Part shown: in pieces, positions 1-8,641 of the stretch
Position numbering within the stretch: position 1 is the first letter of the stretch
How the letters are laid out: each line of letters begins with the position of its first letter
Assembly (NCBI RefSeq): GCF_900186615.1
Contig: NZ_LT896588.1
Location: 1,500,481 to 1,564,480 of the forward strand
Reading direction: 5' to 3'
From: Parabacteroides bouchesdurhonensis
GTDB lineage: Bacteria > Bacteroidota > Bacteroidia > Bacteroidales > Tannerellaceae
DNA length: 64,000 nucleotides
Notes under the pieces: generated by a model
Seen by the model: the letters and a program-made list of their open reading frames with translations, nothing else
What the model was told of the DNA's origin: nothing
Databases searched by the model: none
Program-made: the position numbers and the translations under genes

Positions 1-627
1 ATTTGACAAACGTATACCATAGGGAGAAATCATTACTACTGCATCCGGTTTACAACGGCGTGCTTCGGCTGTCAATGTATTTACGGCATCAACCGCATGC
101 TCTGGAAAATAGGGGTTTACGGCATCTTCTACCGGTAGATACCATCCATAAAAGGATTTGTGATTACCGAATTTACCGGCAATCTCTTCCATGATTTGGA
201 TTTGTTTCCTGCGTATTTCCGGTTTGCGTAAGTCATCATCCTGATTTTGTGCCCAACCGCAACTCATAAAGACTTGCATATTATTTTCGTCGGCTGCGTT
301 CATAATGGCCTCAACCGGACTTTCACGGTCTGCCGGATAGGCAGGCGGCATAAAGTTGGATGGATAAAAAGCCTTTCCTTCATTGGCTACTGCCATAATG
401 ACCAGGTAGTTTACTCCCATGCCCGATAATTCTTTTACTTTTTGTCTCCATAAAGCTGGATTCGTGTTGTCTATGTGTGCCGGATTCATATACTTATTGC
501 GTACATCCTGATAGGTCAGATTAAGCCATGTTCCACGAATTGGCTTTGTTATACCCGGCTTGATTGTTTGTATGCTGCATAAAGATAGCAGCATGAATAA
601 TGTAATAGCTTTCCTTAATAAGTTCAT
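1..627 (-). CDS. DUF4434-like putative glycoside hydrolase (3' end outside window)
   Basis: The frame is open from an ATG at 627 down to base 1, giving 209 codons, so the C-terminal part is missing. The N-terminus MNLLRKAITLFMLLSLCS is a signal peptide, possibly a lipoprotein signal. The mature part begins with PIRGTWLNLTYQDV, followed by an alternating strand/helix pattern (GVNYLVIMAVANEGKAFYP, NMQVFMSCGW, FYGWYLPVEDAVNPYFP, DAVVMISPYG). This looks like the first half of a TIM barrel and resembles the DUF4434 family of exported putative glycoside hydrolases in Bacteroidetes. The family assignment is from recognition only. Substrate unknown. Confidence 0.6.
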   Translation of the reverse strand, partial: MNLLRKAITLFMLLSLCSIQTIKPGITKPIRGTWLNLTYQDVRNKYMNPAHIDNTNPALWRQKVKELSGMGVNYLVIMAVANEGKAFYPSNFMPPAYPADRESPVEAIMNAADENNMQVFMSCGWAQNQDDDLRKPEIRRKQIQIMEEIAGKFGNHKSFYGWYLPVEDAVNPYFPEHAVDAVNTLTAEARRCKPDAVVMISPYGIRLSN

Positions 628-743
628 GTTTTCCGGTAATTAATACGTCTATCGGAAATAAGACCCCGATAAACGTATTTATACGTACAGGATCGTATTA
701 ATTTTGTATTTTTTATGAATAATCGGTCTCTTCTTTTGAGTAT

Positions 744-780
744 AAAAAAGCGGATATCCCCTCGGAGATACCCGCTTTTT
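744..780 (-). terminator. Rho-independent terminator of the OmpA/TPR lipoprotein gene
   Basis: A near-perfect inverted repeat (AAAAAGCGG-A-TATC paired with GATA-C-CCGCTTTTT, one mismatch, short loop) sits 20 bases past the stop codon at 800. A/T tracts lie on both sides, so it could terminate transcription in both directions. Confidence 0.8.
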
Positions 781-799
781 ATGATAGTAAAATATTTAC

Positions 800-2491
800 T
801 TATTTAACCAATGCAGCAAAATCACTGTTAGTTGCATATTTTGCAAATTCCAGATCAATAGCAGCTTCTTTAGCCATAGCTTTATCGGCAGCAATAGCAG
901 CTTTCAAATTGCTGATAACGCCGTTAGCGTCGTTTGTACGAGCTGCAACGATTGCTTTCAAATAAGAAGTTGTTGCATCCGGATTAGGAACAGCATTCAA
1001 AGTTTGAGAAGCCTTACTGTAGTCTTTAACTAATATCTGAGACAAAGCAGCGTTGTTGGATTTCACTGAACCGAAAGAGTTAGCAGCCTTAGCCCATTCT
1101 CCTTGTTCAAGATAAAGAACACCCAGAGCTTCGCTTAATTCTGCAACACCAGCTGCGTTGCCGAACAATTGTTGTGCTTTAGCTTGGTCACCTTTTGTTA
1201 AGGCGATCAAACCTAAGTTCATGTTAGCTTCGTTATTGCTCTTAACAGAATTAGATTTGTTGAACATCTGTTCTGCTTTGTTTAGATCACCAGCACGGAA
1301 TGCCATCATACCGATATTGTTCCAAGTACGGTAATCGTTAGGATACAATTCTGCAGCCTTGTTGTAGATAGTAGCTTTTTCTGCAGGATTGTTAGTCAAA
1401 GTAGCAGCATATAGAATTTCTTCTACGTTCAATTCTCTAGGATTGCTTTTTGCCAAAGCGCTGATTTCATCGTCAGACTTGCCAATGATTTCAATGTTTG
1501 CAGTCAAACGAGAACGACGCAATTGAGGTAAGATTTCTTCAGCCAATACACTGAATACAGAAGAAATGTTCTTGATTTCCTGTTCGCGTTGTTCAGGATC
1601 TTTGTACATAGAAAGAACACGAAGAACTAAGTCTTTATCTTGGATGTTAGATTTAGATACTAATTCCTGGAAGCCTTCCCAGTCCTGAGCTGTGTAACGA
1701 GCATCAACCGGAGCGTCAACCTTCATTTTCTTTAATTCTTTAGCAAGATATTTATTCGTGTTACCTTCACGTCTTTCAGCTAAGCCAGTGTTCAACTTAA
1801 CACCACCATCAGGAGATGCATAAGCAGAGATTTCGATAGCAACGTTCTGATTAGGAGCTTCGTCTGCATTCTTAACAAGATCTTTCCAGTCTTTGATTTC
1901 GTTTTTCTTCAATTCTTTTGAACGAAGTTCAGCCTGCTGGATCAAGAACATGATATTAGCATCATGAGCTTCTTTGATAATGCGTTGGAACTTATCAGCA
2001 GCGATAGCAGCGTTAGCTGTTGCAGCGTCAGCCAATTCAGAAGTAGCGATAACACCTTCGCCAATCTTTACATCCGGCAATTTAACTGTTTTGTTTTTGA
2101 TTTTTGCATCGAAAGTAAGATACAGCTCAGATTTTTTCATTTCAGGTTTGTAAGTGAAAGCTGATTTCATTGTTACGTTTGCACCTTCTTTCTGAGGGAT
2201 AACCTGATTGTTACCTTTTACCTTTTCACCTTGGTAAGTATAAGAAGTTCCCCAAGCTTCTCCACCTTCATAACGAAGTACCGGAGTAACTGTTACTACA
2301 GCTTTCTTGTTGAACCATTTTGCAGGGAAAGTAGCATTGATCGTTACAGGTACTTTGCCTCCGATAGCCTCTAGCGGCTGCGGTTCAGCTTTAATATACT
2401 GTTCTGCTAACGGTTTCAACTTGTTAGAACAAGAAGAAAAGGTTAAAATTGCTGCCAATACGAAAAATGGCAATAAAAACTTTTTGTTCAT
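800..2491 (-). CDS. OmpA-like/TPR lipoprotein
   Basis: A 563-residue exported lipoprotein. The signal peptide ends in a lipobox (LTFSSC, Cys21). Residues about 40-150 are beta-rich. Residues about 215-265 contain ISAYASPDGGVKLNTGLAERR, which resembles the OmpA C-terminal peptidoglycan-binding motif. From about 355 to 500 there are tetratricopeptide-type helical repeats (YPNDYRTWNNIGMMAFRAGDLNKAEQMF and following). The architecture suggests an envelope scaffold linking outer membrane and peptidoglycan, which is inferred from the domains. It is a single-gene unit with its own promoter candidate (2563-2597) and terminator (744-780). Confidence 0.75.
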   Translation of the reverse strand: MNKKFLLPFFVLAAILTFSSCSNKLKPLAEQYIKAEPQPLEAIGGKVPVTINATFPAKWFNKKAVVTVTPVLRYEGGEAWGTSYTYQGEKVKGNNQVIPQKEGANVTMKSAFTYKPEMKKSELYLTFDAKIKNKTVKLPDVKIGEGVIATSELADAATANAAIAADKFQRIIKEAHDANIMFLIQQAELRSKELKKNEIKDWKDLVKNADEAPNQNVAIEISAYASPDGGVKLNTGLAERREGNTNKYLAKELKKMKVDAPVDARYTAQDWEGFQELVSKSNIQDKDLVLRVLSMYKDPEQREQEIKNISSVFSVLAEEILPQLRRSRLTANIEIIGKSDDEISALAKSNPRELNVEEILYAATLTNNPAEKATIYNKAAELYPNDYRTWNNIGMMAFRAGDLNKAEQMFNKSNSVKSNNEANMNLGLIALTKGDQAKAQQLFGNAAGVAELSEALGVLYLEQGEWAKAANSFGSVKSNNAALSQILVKDYSKASQTLNAVPNPDATTSYLKAIVAARTNDANGVISNLKAAIAADKAMAKEAAIDLEFAKYATNSDFAALVK

Positions 2492-2562
2492 AATTTGATG
2501 TAAGTTTAAAATGTTACTATGTTTATATATTCACTTCCAATTATCCCTTAGCCATCAATATG

Positions 2563-2597
2563 CAAAACTAAAGCATTTTTTTGTTATGAATAGCAAA
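2563..2597 (-). promoter_or_regulatory. Candidate promoter for the OmpA/TPR lipoprotein gene
   Basis: On the minus strand TAGTTTTG (2563-2570) fits the Bacteroidales -7 box TAnnTTTG, and TTTG at 2594-2597 could be the -33 box. The 23-bp spacing is a little longer than the usual 19-21. Confidence 0.45.
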
Positions 2598-2647
2598 GAT
2601 CGGATAAAATCTTTCTAATTAATACTTATTAATGAATATACGTGCCG

Positions 2648-2723
2648 TTTTACATAATAAAATGGGCTCATCCAATTTAAATAGGTGCTTTTCGCCTATT
2701 TAGGAAAATCTTATTATGTAAAA
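2648..2723. repeat. 76-bp nested inverted repeat in the 2492-2794 intergenic gap
   Basis: Outer arms TTTTACATAATAA (2648-2660) and TTATTATGTAAAA (2711-2723) are perfect 13-bp complements. They enclose a second perfect stem, TAAATAGG (2678-2685) with CCTATTTA (2695-2702). It lies about 70 bases past the protease stop codon. It could be a 3' RNA structure or a tiny MITE-like element with 13-bp terminal repeats. Confidence 0.7.
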
Positions 2724-2794
2724 ATATGGATATATTATTCCTTTGTTACCTCTATAATGGGTTCAGTCTTTATTTTTTTATTGTATATTTTTGA

Positions 2795-5047
2795 TTAAAA
2801 TATTATCTTTTGAATATAACATTTGTTATTATATAGTATTTTCACCAAGTAAACACCTTGCCCGTTTATTGATACAGGTATACTGCTCTGATTATTTTGA
2901 ATACGGGAATATTGCAGGACTTTTCCATCCGTGGATAACAGGGAGAAGTCGGCTGTTTCTATATTGGGAGGTAATAACACGCGTATTGTTTTATTTTCGG
3001 CTTCCACATATATATGTACCGGATTTTTTTCTTTTATTTTTTCATTTGACACAATTTTTTCATATTGCAGGACCGGGTCGATATATAATGACGTACTAAA
3101 CGGGTTTTGTGGATAAGCAGTTGCTTCTATCCATTTGTTATTATAGTTTATCCATGCCGTATTTTTTGTGGTTTTTCCTTTAGGAAGATTATAGACTGCG
3201 AATGTTGTTCCTTCGGGAGCTGTTATTTTGTAACCTATATAAAATGTTCCTTCAACTGTTACAGGTTCGGAAAAATGAATATAAGTTTCTTGAGCCCGGT
3301 TTAATGGTTTTTCGGTTTCCTGAAATGAACCGTTAGCCGTATTCAGATTTTGATAGGAAGGACGGAACATTTCCGTATGTAAGAGTGTCTGAGGTTTGTT
3401 TGTGCCGTTATAAACGGTAACTTCTACATTCAGTTCTTTATAGTTTCCCGTGATAGACGGAGTTGTGAAATAGACTCCGTAAACGAGTGCTTTTCCTGTT
3501 ACGTTATAGGCTTCTGCGTATTCGGTTATTCCTAATGAGTTGTTTCCAAAAAGAGGCTCGGTGTTGGTGGCCGAGATTGGAGTCTTCTCGATAGATTCTT
3601 GTAGTCCGGTAGCTTCTACGTTACTTAGTTTCAAGCAGTGGTTTTGCCCATAGGGATCGAGCCCTTCACATAAAAGCTCATTCGTATTGGATGGGTCCAG
3701 CCAGCATTTTAATTGTTTATCCGTTTCTTTTGAAATTGTCCAGGTTTGGCTAAGTGCGTAATAGAAATCATTGAATGGCTCTTCCGGGTTGGATCTACCA
3801 CCGGATAAAGCTCCGATGACATATCCGTTTGAGTCGAACAGGGCAGACCCGGACGAACCTTTAGTCGTATAGCCGTCAGACCACTTTTTTACCCACCAAT
3901 GGCTATTGTCGTTGAAATGTGTTCCGATTGTGTTAAATGTTGCCTGTTCTATGTTACTTTCGGACCAGCTTATCCGTTTTACGGTACCTCCGGGATGATG
4001 AATACCGGCATAAGGCAGATTGCTTGTTAGCGTGGCATTCCATCCGGCGTAATAAGGTTGATAATAAACGGGCGGACGTTGCAATAATTCAAGTAATGCC
4101 AAATCTGTCTGTTCGTTTATGGCAATATTCTTGGCAGAGGCAACAGACATTTCCTCAGTTCCTCTCATGAGTGTATTGCAGGTAGGACTGTCATAATTGA
4201 AAAAGAAAACGATGCGGCCCGCCACTTGCTGATAATCCGGATTACTGACCGTAAAGCTTTTGTTCAGACAATGTGACGCGGTCAACAGGTATGGCTTCCC
4301 ATCATTTTCCGTGTTATTAATCATTGTTCCTGTACAAGCGATTGTGCCATCAATTAACATCATGACAACACTTCTGCCTAACGGTTCATAAGGACTTCCT
4401 TCAGACACATAACAAGATAGAGCGGAAATCCCTTTATAATCCGAGTTTAGTCTAGGTTCGTCTCCTTTTAAATCCCGATAAGCATGGTTAACTTCACCTA
4501 CGGTCAATTCTCCCCGGAAGGCGGCTTTTGCCGGTTCCTGATATTCAATAATCAGTTCGTCACCTTGTACCGGAGCAACAGGCAAGATGCCTGATTCGGA
4601 ATTATTTAAATGATTAAAAGCTCCCAATATATGACTTCTGTCCGGACTATAGAGGAATATTTGGGCGCCTTCGGGAATTTTATATTTGGTAAATAATACA
4701 TTAATAGATAAAGCCTCTTTTGAACGAATGCCTAACCTCCATACTCGCGTGCCATCGGGTAAGGAAAAGTTTATACCGGAGTTATTCCTGCTATAATCCG
4801 TTATGAATTTATAGGCAAAACGATACCCACCGCGTAAATCACTTTCATTTAATGAGTCGATTCGTAATTCTTCTTCTACGTCGAATGCCGGCATTTCTAT
4901 AAACAGGTCATTTCCCGCACTTCTCGATTGTACATCTGATACGGCATTCCACGGTAACGGTTTTCCCCCGTGTGATATCTGGGCTTGCATGTAATTGCTG
5001 TGGATGAACAGCAGGCAAATGTATAATATGTGTAGTTTTTTCTTCAT
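2795..5047 (-). CDS. Secreted trypsin-like serine protease with T9SS sorting domain
   Basis: A 750-residue protein from ATG 5047; the frame extends 10 codons upstream, but MKKKLHILYICLLFIHSNYMQAQ is the natural signal peptide. The catalytic triad of a chymotrypsin-fold, lysyl-endopeptidase-like protease can be read: His259 (LLTASHCLN), Asp315 (QTDLALLELL) and Ser399 (GSSGSALFD). A beta-sandwich-like region follows. The last about 80 residues (ETADFSLLSTDGKVLQYS, then GQGVYLVKILYNNKCYIQKIIF) match the type A C-terminal sorting domain of the type IX secretion system. It is therefore probably moved across the outer membrane and either attached to the surface or released. The natural substrate is unknown. 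Confidence 0.82.
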   Translation of the reverse strand: MKKKLHILYICLLFIHSNYMQAQISHGGKPLPWNAVSDVQSRSAGNDLFIEMPAFDVEEELRIDSLNESDLRGGYRFAYKFITDYSRNNSGINFSLPDGTRVWRLGIRSKEALSINVLFTKYKIPEGAQIFLYSPDRSHILGAFNHLNNSESGILPVAPVQGDELIIEYQEPAKAAFRGELTVGEVNHAYRDLKGDEPRLNSDYKGISALSCYVSEGSPYEPLGRSVVMMLIDGTIACTGTMINNTENDGKPYLLTASHCLNKSFTVSNPDYQQVAGRIVFFFNYDSPTCNTLMRGTEEMSVASAKNIAINEQTDLALLELLQRPPVYYQPYYAGWNATLTSNLPYAGIHHPGGTVKRISWSESNIEQATFNTIGTHFNDNSHWWVKKWSDGYTTKGSSGSALFDSNGYVIGALSGGRSNPEEPFNDFYYALSQTWTISKETDKQLKCWLDPSNTNELLCEGLDPYGQNHCLKLSNVEATGLQESIEKTPISATNTEPLFGNNSLGITEYAEAYNVTGKALVYGVYFTTPSITGNYKELNVEVTVYNGTNKPQTLLHTEMFRPSYQNLNTANGSFQETEKPLNRAQETYIHFSEPVTVEGTFYIGYKITAPEGTTFAVYNLPKGKTTKNTAWINYNNKWIEATAYPQNPFSTSLYIDPVLQYEKIVSNEKIKEKNPVHIYVEAENKTIRVLLPPNIETADFSLLSTDGKVLQYSRIQNNQSSIPVSINGQGVYLVKILYNNKCYIQKIIF

Positions 5048-5172
5048 AAGTCGGGCAAATATAAAGAAAAGTTGCATTACTATCGATATTTCAAATTCAT
5101 TTTAAAATCCTATTCTATTTTTGTCATATCAAAAAATAAATGATTATAAGTTTAACAATGAAAGAAAGTAAG

Positions 5173-5610
5173 ATGAAAAAAATTTTAGCCTTATTTGTGT
5201 GCTTATTTGTGATATCTGCAGTAGCATGTGCCGATGATGACCGTCCGATACGGTTTAATCAATTGCCTGCCTCGGCTCAGGAGTATGTGCAGAAATATTT
5301 TCCCCAGGAAAAGGTTGCACTTTGTAAAATGGAGTCTGACTTATTTAATAAAAAGTATGAGGTTATCTTTACGAGTAGCATAAAATTAGAATTTTATAAA
5401 AATGGAGACTGGAAAGAAATAGATTGTAAGTACTCTGCAGTTCCGGAGAGCGTTATTCCTGCTGCTATTTTACGGTATGTAAAGGCAAATTACCCGGAAT
5501 ATAAAATTGTAAAAATAGAGAAAGACAGTCGCGATTATGAAGCGAAACTTACTAATGGGATAGAGCTTAAATTTGACAAGAAGTTCAATTTGATTAATAT
5601 TGACAATTAA
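5173..5610 (+). CDS. PepSY-like periplasmic protein
   Basis: A 145-residue exported protein. ATG 5173 was chosen because it starts a clean signal peptide (MKKILALFVCLFVISAVACA, then DDDRP); an in-frame ATG lies 33 bases upstream. The mature part has two repeats of about 60 residues of the PepSY-like (BLIP-like, DUF2874) type, each with a 'LP.sa..yv...yP' helix followed by a short beta sheet: LPASAQEYVQKYFPQ and VPESVIPAAILRYVKANYPEY. It is followed after 14 bases by a second PepSY-like gene, and the two probably form an operon facing the convergent two-component system at 6502-8468. Function unknown; in this group such pairs often sit beside sensor kinases. Confidence 0.7.
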   Translation: MKKILALFVCLFVISAVACADDDRPIRFNQLPASAQEYVQKYFPQEKVALCKMESDLFNKKYEVIFTSSIKLEFYKNGDWKEIDCKYSAVPESVIPAAILRYVKANYPEYKIVKIEKDSRDYEAKLTNGIELKFDKKFNLINIDN

Positions 5611-5624
5611 TAAAAACAAGAAAA

Positions 5625-6461
5625 ATGAAAAAAATAATTCTTTTAATAGCTTTGGCTGTTACTTTCCTTCAAAGCTGTGATGAAAATGATGACAATGGGT
5701 TAGGTAATGTAAGTGAAGCTACGCGTGCGGCATTTATAATCAAGTATCCATCAGCTCAACAGGTAGAATGGGAAGTACGTAATTCGTATCGGGTTGCTGA
5801 TTTTAAACAAGAAGGTAAAGATATATCTGCCTGGTTTGATAATGCAGGAGATTGGTATATGACGGAAACGGATATTCCTTTTGATCTGCTTCCGGATGCT
5901 GTAAAGAGCGCATTCCGTCAAAGTGAGTATCAATCTTGGAAAATTGATGATGTGGATATGATTGAGCGTAAAGAAATGGAGACTGTTTATGTTGTAGAAA
6001 TAGAACAAGGTCAGGATGAAATGGATTTATATTATTCTCATGACGGTATTTTAATAAAGTCTGTTACAGATACAGATTCTGATGACGATTATGAAGGTTT
6101 TATCCCTTCCCAACCGTCCGGCATTATAGAGGAGTATATCAATAAAACATATCCTAATTCCCGCATAGTCGATATTGATATAGAAAATGGTACGACAGAG
6201 GTTGAAATACTTGATGGAAATGTATATCGTGAATTATCATTTAATATAGAAGGAACATGGATGCAAACCAAGACTGAATTACATTCTTCTCAGCTTCCGG
6301 TTGCTGTTCTTGAATCAATTAAGAACTCTCAATATGCAGCTTATGTAATTGATGATGTCGATTTTATTCAAACATCTTCCGGCGAATGGTATTTAGTGGA
6401 ACTGGAATCCGGTAAAAATGAAGTGAAAATACGTATAGATGCTACAGGTGTGATTTTATAA
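5625..6461 (+). CDS. PepSY-like lipoprotein with tandem domains
   Basis: A 278-residue lipoprotein with the lipobox LQSC (Cys18). Four PepSY-like units can be seen: VSEATRAAFIIKYPSAQQVEW, LLPDAVKSAFRQSEYQSWKIDDVDMIE, GIIEEYINKTYPNSRIVDI and LPVAVLESIKNSQYAAYVIDDVDFIQ. Units 2 and 4 share the ending 'IDDVDxI', which suggests internal duplication. The gene starts 14 bases after the smaller PepSY-like gene and ends 40 bases before the convergent histidine kinase gene. It may modulate or be controlled by that kinase, but this is inference from position only. Confidence 0.7.
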   Translation: MKKIILLIALAVTFLQSCDENDDNGLGNVSEATRAAFIIKYPSAQQVEWEVRNSYRVADFKQEGKDISAWFDNAGDWYMTETDIPFDLLPDAVKSAFRQSEYQSWKIDDVDMIERKEMETVYVVEIEQGQDEMDLYYSHDGILIKSVTDTDSDDDYEGFIPSQPSGIIEEYINKTYPNSRIVDIDIENGTTEVEILDGNVYRELSFNIEGTWMQTKTELHSSQLPVAVLESIKNSQYAAYVIDDVDFIQTSSGEWYLVELESGKNEVKIRIDATGVIL

Positions 6462-6501
6462 AAGTCTTTTGGAATATTATGGAGGCAAGTTATTCTTGCC
6501 T

Positions 6502-7773
6502 CTATTTTTGTATTCCGAAGCAATGTTTTTCTTCCATATATTGGTAGAATATTTGCAAATGGTATTGCCTGCATATCGCATCAACAATGGCTAAACCAAG
6601 ACCTGTAGATTCTTTTTTACGGTTTCCATGATAAAAACGTTTAAAGATATGTTCACTATCTAAAGAGGAGGAAAGCCCACTATTCGTAATTATAAGTTCG
6701 TGCTCATTAACAATAACTTGCACAAACCCTTTTTCTATGTTGTGGACAAATGCGTTTTTGAGAAGATTGGAAACCAGGGCTTCTGCTAAAGCTTCATTCA
6801 TGTTGATAAATAAAAGACCTTTTATCTCCAAAGAAACAGCTAATTCATAGTGCCCGAATATTTCTTTATAATCTTCAAGCAAATGGATTATTATATCGTT
6901 TATATTAATAGATTGAATTTCAGAAAACTGACCGTTGTCTATCTTTGATAGAAATAATAATGACCTGTTGAGGCGAACGATATAATTTAAAGTATGTTTT
7001 GTTTTAAATAACTCTTTCATTTGTTCTTCTGTCAATTCTGTATTATCTAACAGCCACTCAATACGATTATTGCATACAGCCAAAGGTGTTTGTAATTCAT
7101 GCGAAGCATTTCCGATAAATTGTTTCTGCTGGTTGAATAATTGTTCGGAGCGTTCTACTGCTTGTCGAGCCGCATCGTTTAATTTACGGAATTCGCGGAT
7201 ATTCGTTTTGTTTTCTATTAGCGTATGTTGTTTGCCGGGCTGGTAATTGTCCAACCAATTCAATAAGGAATATAAAGGAGTCAGACTACGGTAAAAGATC
7301 CATATACAAACAAGTAATAAGGTAATTAATAAAACTATATAAAGGAATATGATCCAATTTGTAATAGCTTCACGCAAGTCTTCTTTCTCAAAAGAGGGGG
7401 TTGATACTTCAAGTAAAAAATAACGTCCGTCATTGTTTGTAAAGACAGTACGTAATATACGTGCAGGCTCTGTTTCTTCTTTTTCTTTAATGTAAATATC
7501 GGCATCATAATATTTAATGGGAGGATACATTTTAGCTTCTTCCGGACTGATTTCATTAATTTGAAAACTATTGTTTGTGCCGTCGCCGGTAGAGGGTAAT
7601 TCCCGTCCAGCGAGAGAACGGATAATAATTGTTTCAGAATAATCTTCTAAAGCATCGTCTACCTCATCATTAATTTCTTCTATCATAGTGTAGTAGAAAA
7701 AAACAGTCCATGCTGTTAATACTATCAGCAAAGCCAATGAGAGACGGATGAGTACATGGTATATTAGTTTCAT
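6502..7773 (-). CDS. Two-component sensor histidine kinase
   Basis: A 423-residue inner-membrane kinase. I start it at ATG 7773; a longer TTG start overlapping the regulator gene is possible but less likely. Order: transmembrane segment (HVLIRLSLALLIVLTAWTVFFYY), a periplasmic sensor loop of about 110 residues, a second transmembrane segment (IIFLYIVLLITLLLVCIWIF), a HAMP-like linker, the HisKA box ASHELQTPLAV with the phospho-accepting His, then an HATPase_c domain (NLLKNAFVHN N-box; STGLGLAIVDAI G-box). It lies 8 bases after the regulator stop codon, so both are translated from one mRNA. The signal is unknown; the two PepSY-like genes next door are the natural candidates for its output. Confidence 0.9.
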   Translation of the reverse strand: MKLIYHVLIRLSLALLIVLTAWTVFFYYTMIEEINDEVDDALEDYSETIIIRSLAGRELPSTGDGTNNSFQINEISPEEAKMYPPIKYYDADIYIKEKEETEPARILRTVFTNNDGRYFLLEVSTPSFEKEDLREAITNWIIFLYIVLLITLLLVCIWIFYRSLTPLYSLLNWLDNYQPGKQHTLIENKTNIREFRKLNDAARQAVERSEQLFNQQKQFIGNASHELQTPLAVCNNRIEWLLDNTELTEEQMKELFKTKHTLNYIVRLNRSLLFLSKIDNGQFSEIQSININDIIIHLLEDYKEIFGHYELAVSLEIKGLLFINMNEALAEALVSNLLKNAFVHNIEKGFVQVIVNEHELIITNSGLSSSLDSEHIFKRFYHGNRKKESTGLGLAIVDAICRQYHLQIFYQYMEEKHCFGIQK

Positions 7774-7781
7774 TTTTTTTA

Positions 7782-8468
7782 TTAATTTTCGCAAGAGACC
7801 ATTTTGTATCCGAAGCCATAAACAGAACGGATTTCTACACTGGCGCCAGCTTTCTTTAATTGTTGACGCAAATTTTTAACTTGTGCATAAACGAAATAAA
7901 AATTATCCGATTGATCAATATGGTCGCCCCATACAGCTTCTGCTAATACAGCTTTATCAATGAGGTGATTGGGATGATTAAGGAAATAAAAAAGTATTTC
8001 ATATTCCTTTTTCAACAGGCTGATTTCTTTATCGGCAATGAATACGCGAAAACTATCAGTTTCAATCCGAATATTACCGAAACGAATAGAAGTATCACCA
8101 TCTTTGCTCCATCTCCTGCGCATAACACTTTTTATACGGGCATTTAATTCCGCCAGATGAAAAGGTTTAGGTAGATAATCATCAGCACCTTGTTCTAATC
8201 CATATACTTTATCTTCTATGGAGTCTTTGGCAGAGATGATAATGATACTTTCTTTTCTATGCTGTTTTTTCAGTTCTTCCAGTAGTTTTAAACCATTTCC
8301 ATCCGGCAGCATAATATCCAGTAAAATACAGTCATATTGGTAGTCTGTAATTTTGAAACACGCTTCTTTGTAATTACTGGCTGTTTCTACTATGTATTTT
8401 TCTTTTACTAATGTCTTGAACATGAGTTCTTGTAATGAGGGCTCATCTTCTATAATTAATATTTTCAT
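7782..8468 (-). CDS. OmpR/PhoB-family response regulator
   Basis: A 228-residue regulator. The receiver domain occupies residues 1-120 with the acidic pair at Glu7/Asp8, the phosphorylation site Asp51 (CILLDIMLPDG), a conserved switch residue in IIISAKDS and Lys102 in YLPKPFH. The C-terminal half (about 130-225) is a winged-helix DNA-binding domain (LLKKEYEILFYFLNHPN, then VYGFGYKM near the end). It is first gene of the regulator-kinase operon. A candidate -7 box (TATATTTG on the minus strand, 8491-8498) lies just upstream. Targets unknown. Confidence 0.92.
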   Translation of the reverse strand: MKILIIEDEPSLQELMFKTLVKEKYIVETASNYKEACFKITDYQYDCILLDIMLPDGNGLKLLEELKKQHRKESIIIISAKDSIEDKVYGLEQGADDYLPKPFHLAELNARIKSVMRRRWSKDGDTSIRFGNIRIETDSFRVFIADKEISLLKKEYEILFYFLNHPNHLIDKAVLAEAVWGDHIDQSDNFYFVYAQVKNLRQQLKKAGASVEIRSVYGFGYKMVSCEN

Positions 8469-8641
8469 ATATCTATGTGTTATAGATGTTCAAATATACG
8501 AAGTGAATTTAAAATAAACTTGAAATGCTGATTTTAAAACGCTAAACATCTGCCATATTTCGCGATTTTTCGTTAAGTTTGCCACTCTATTTTAAATGGT
8601 ATTAAATCTAAACCAATATTATAAATTAAAATATAAACGTT

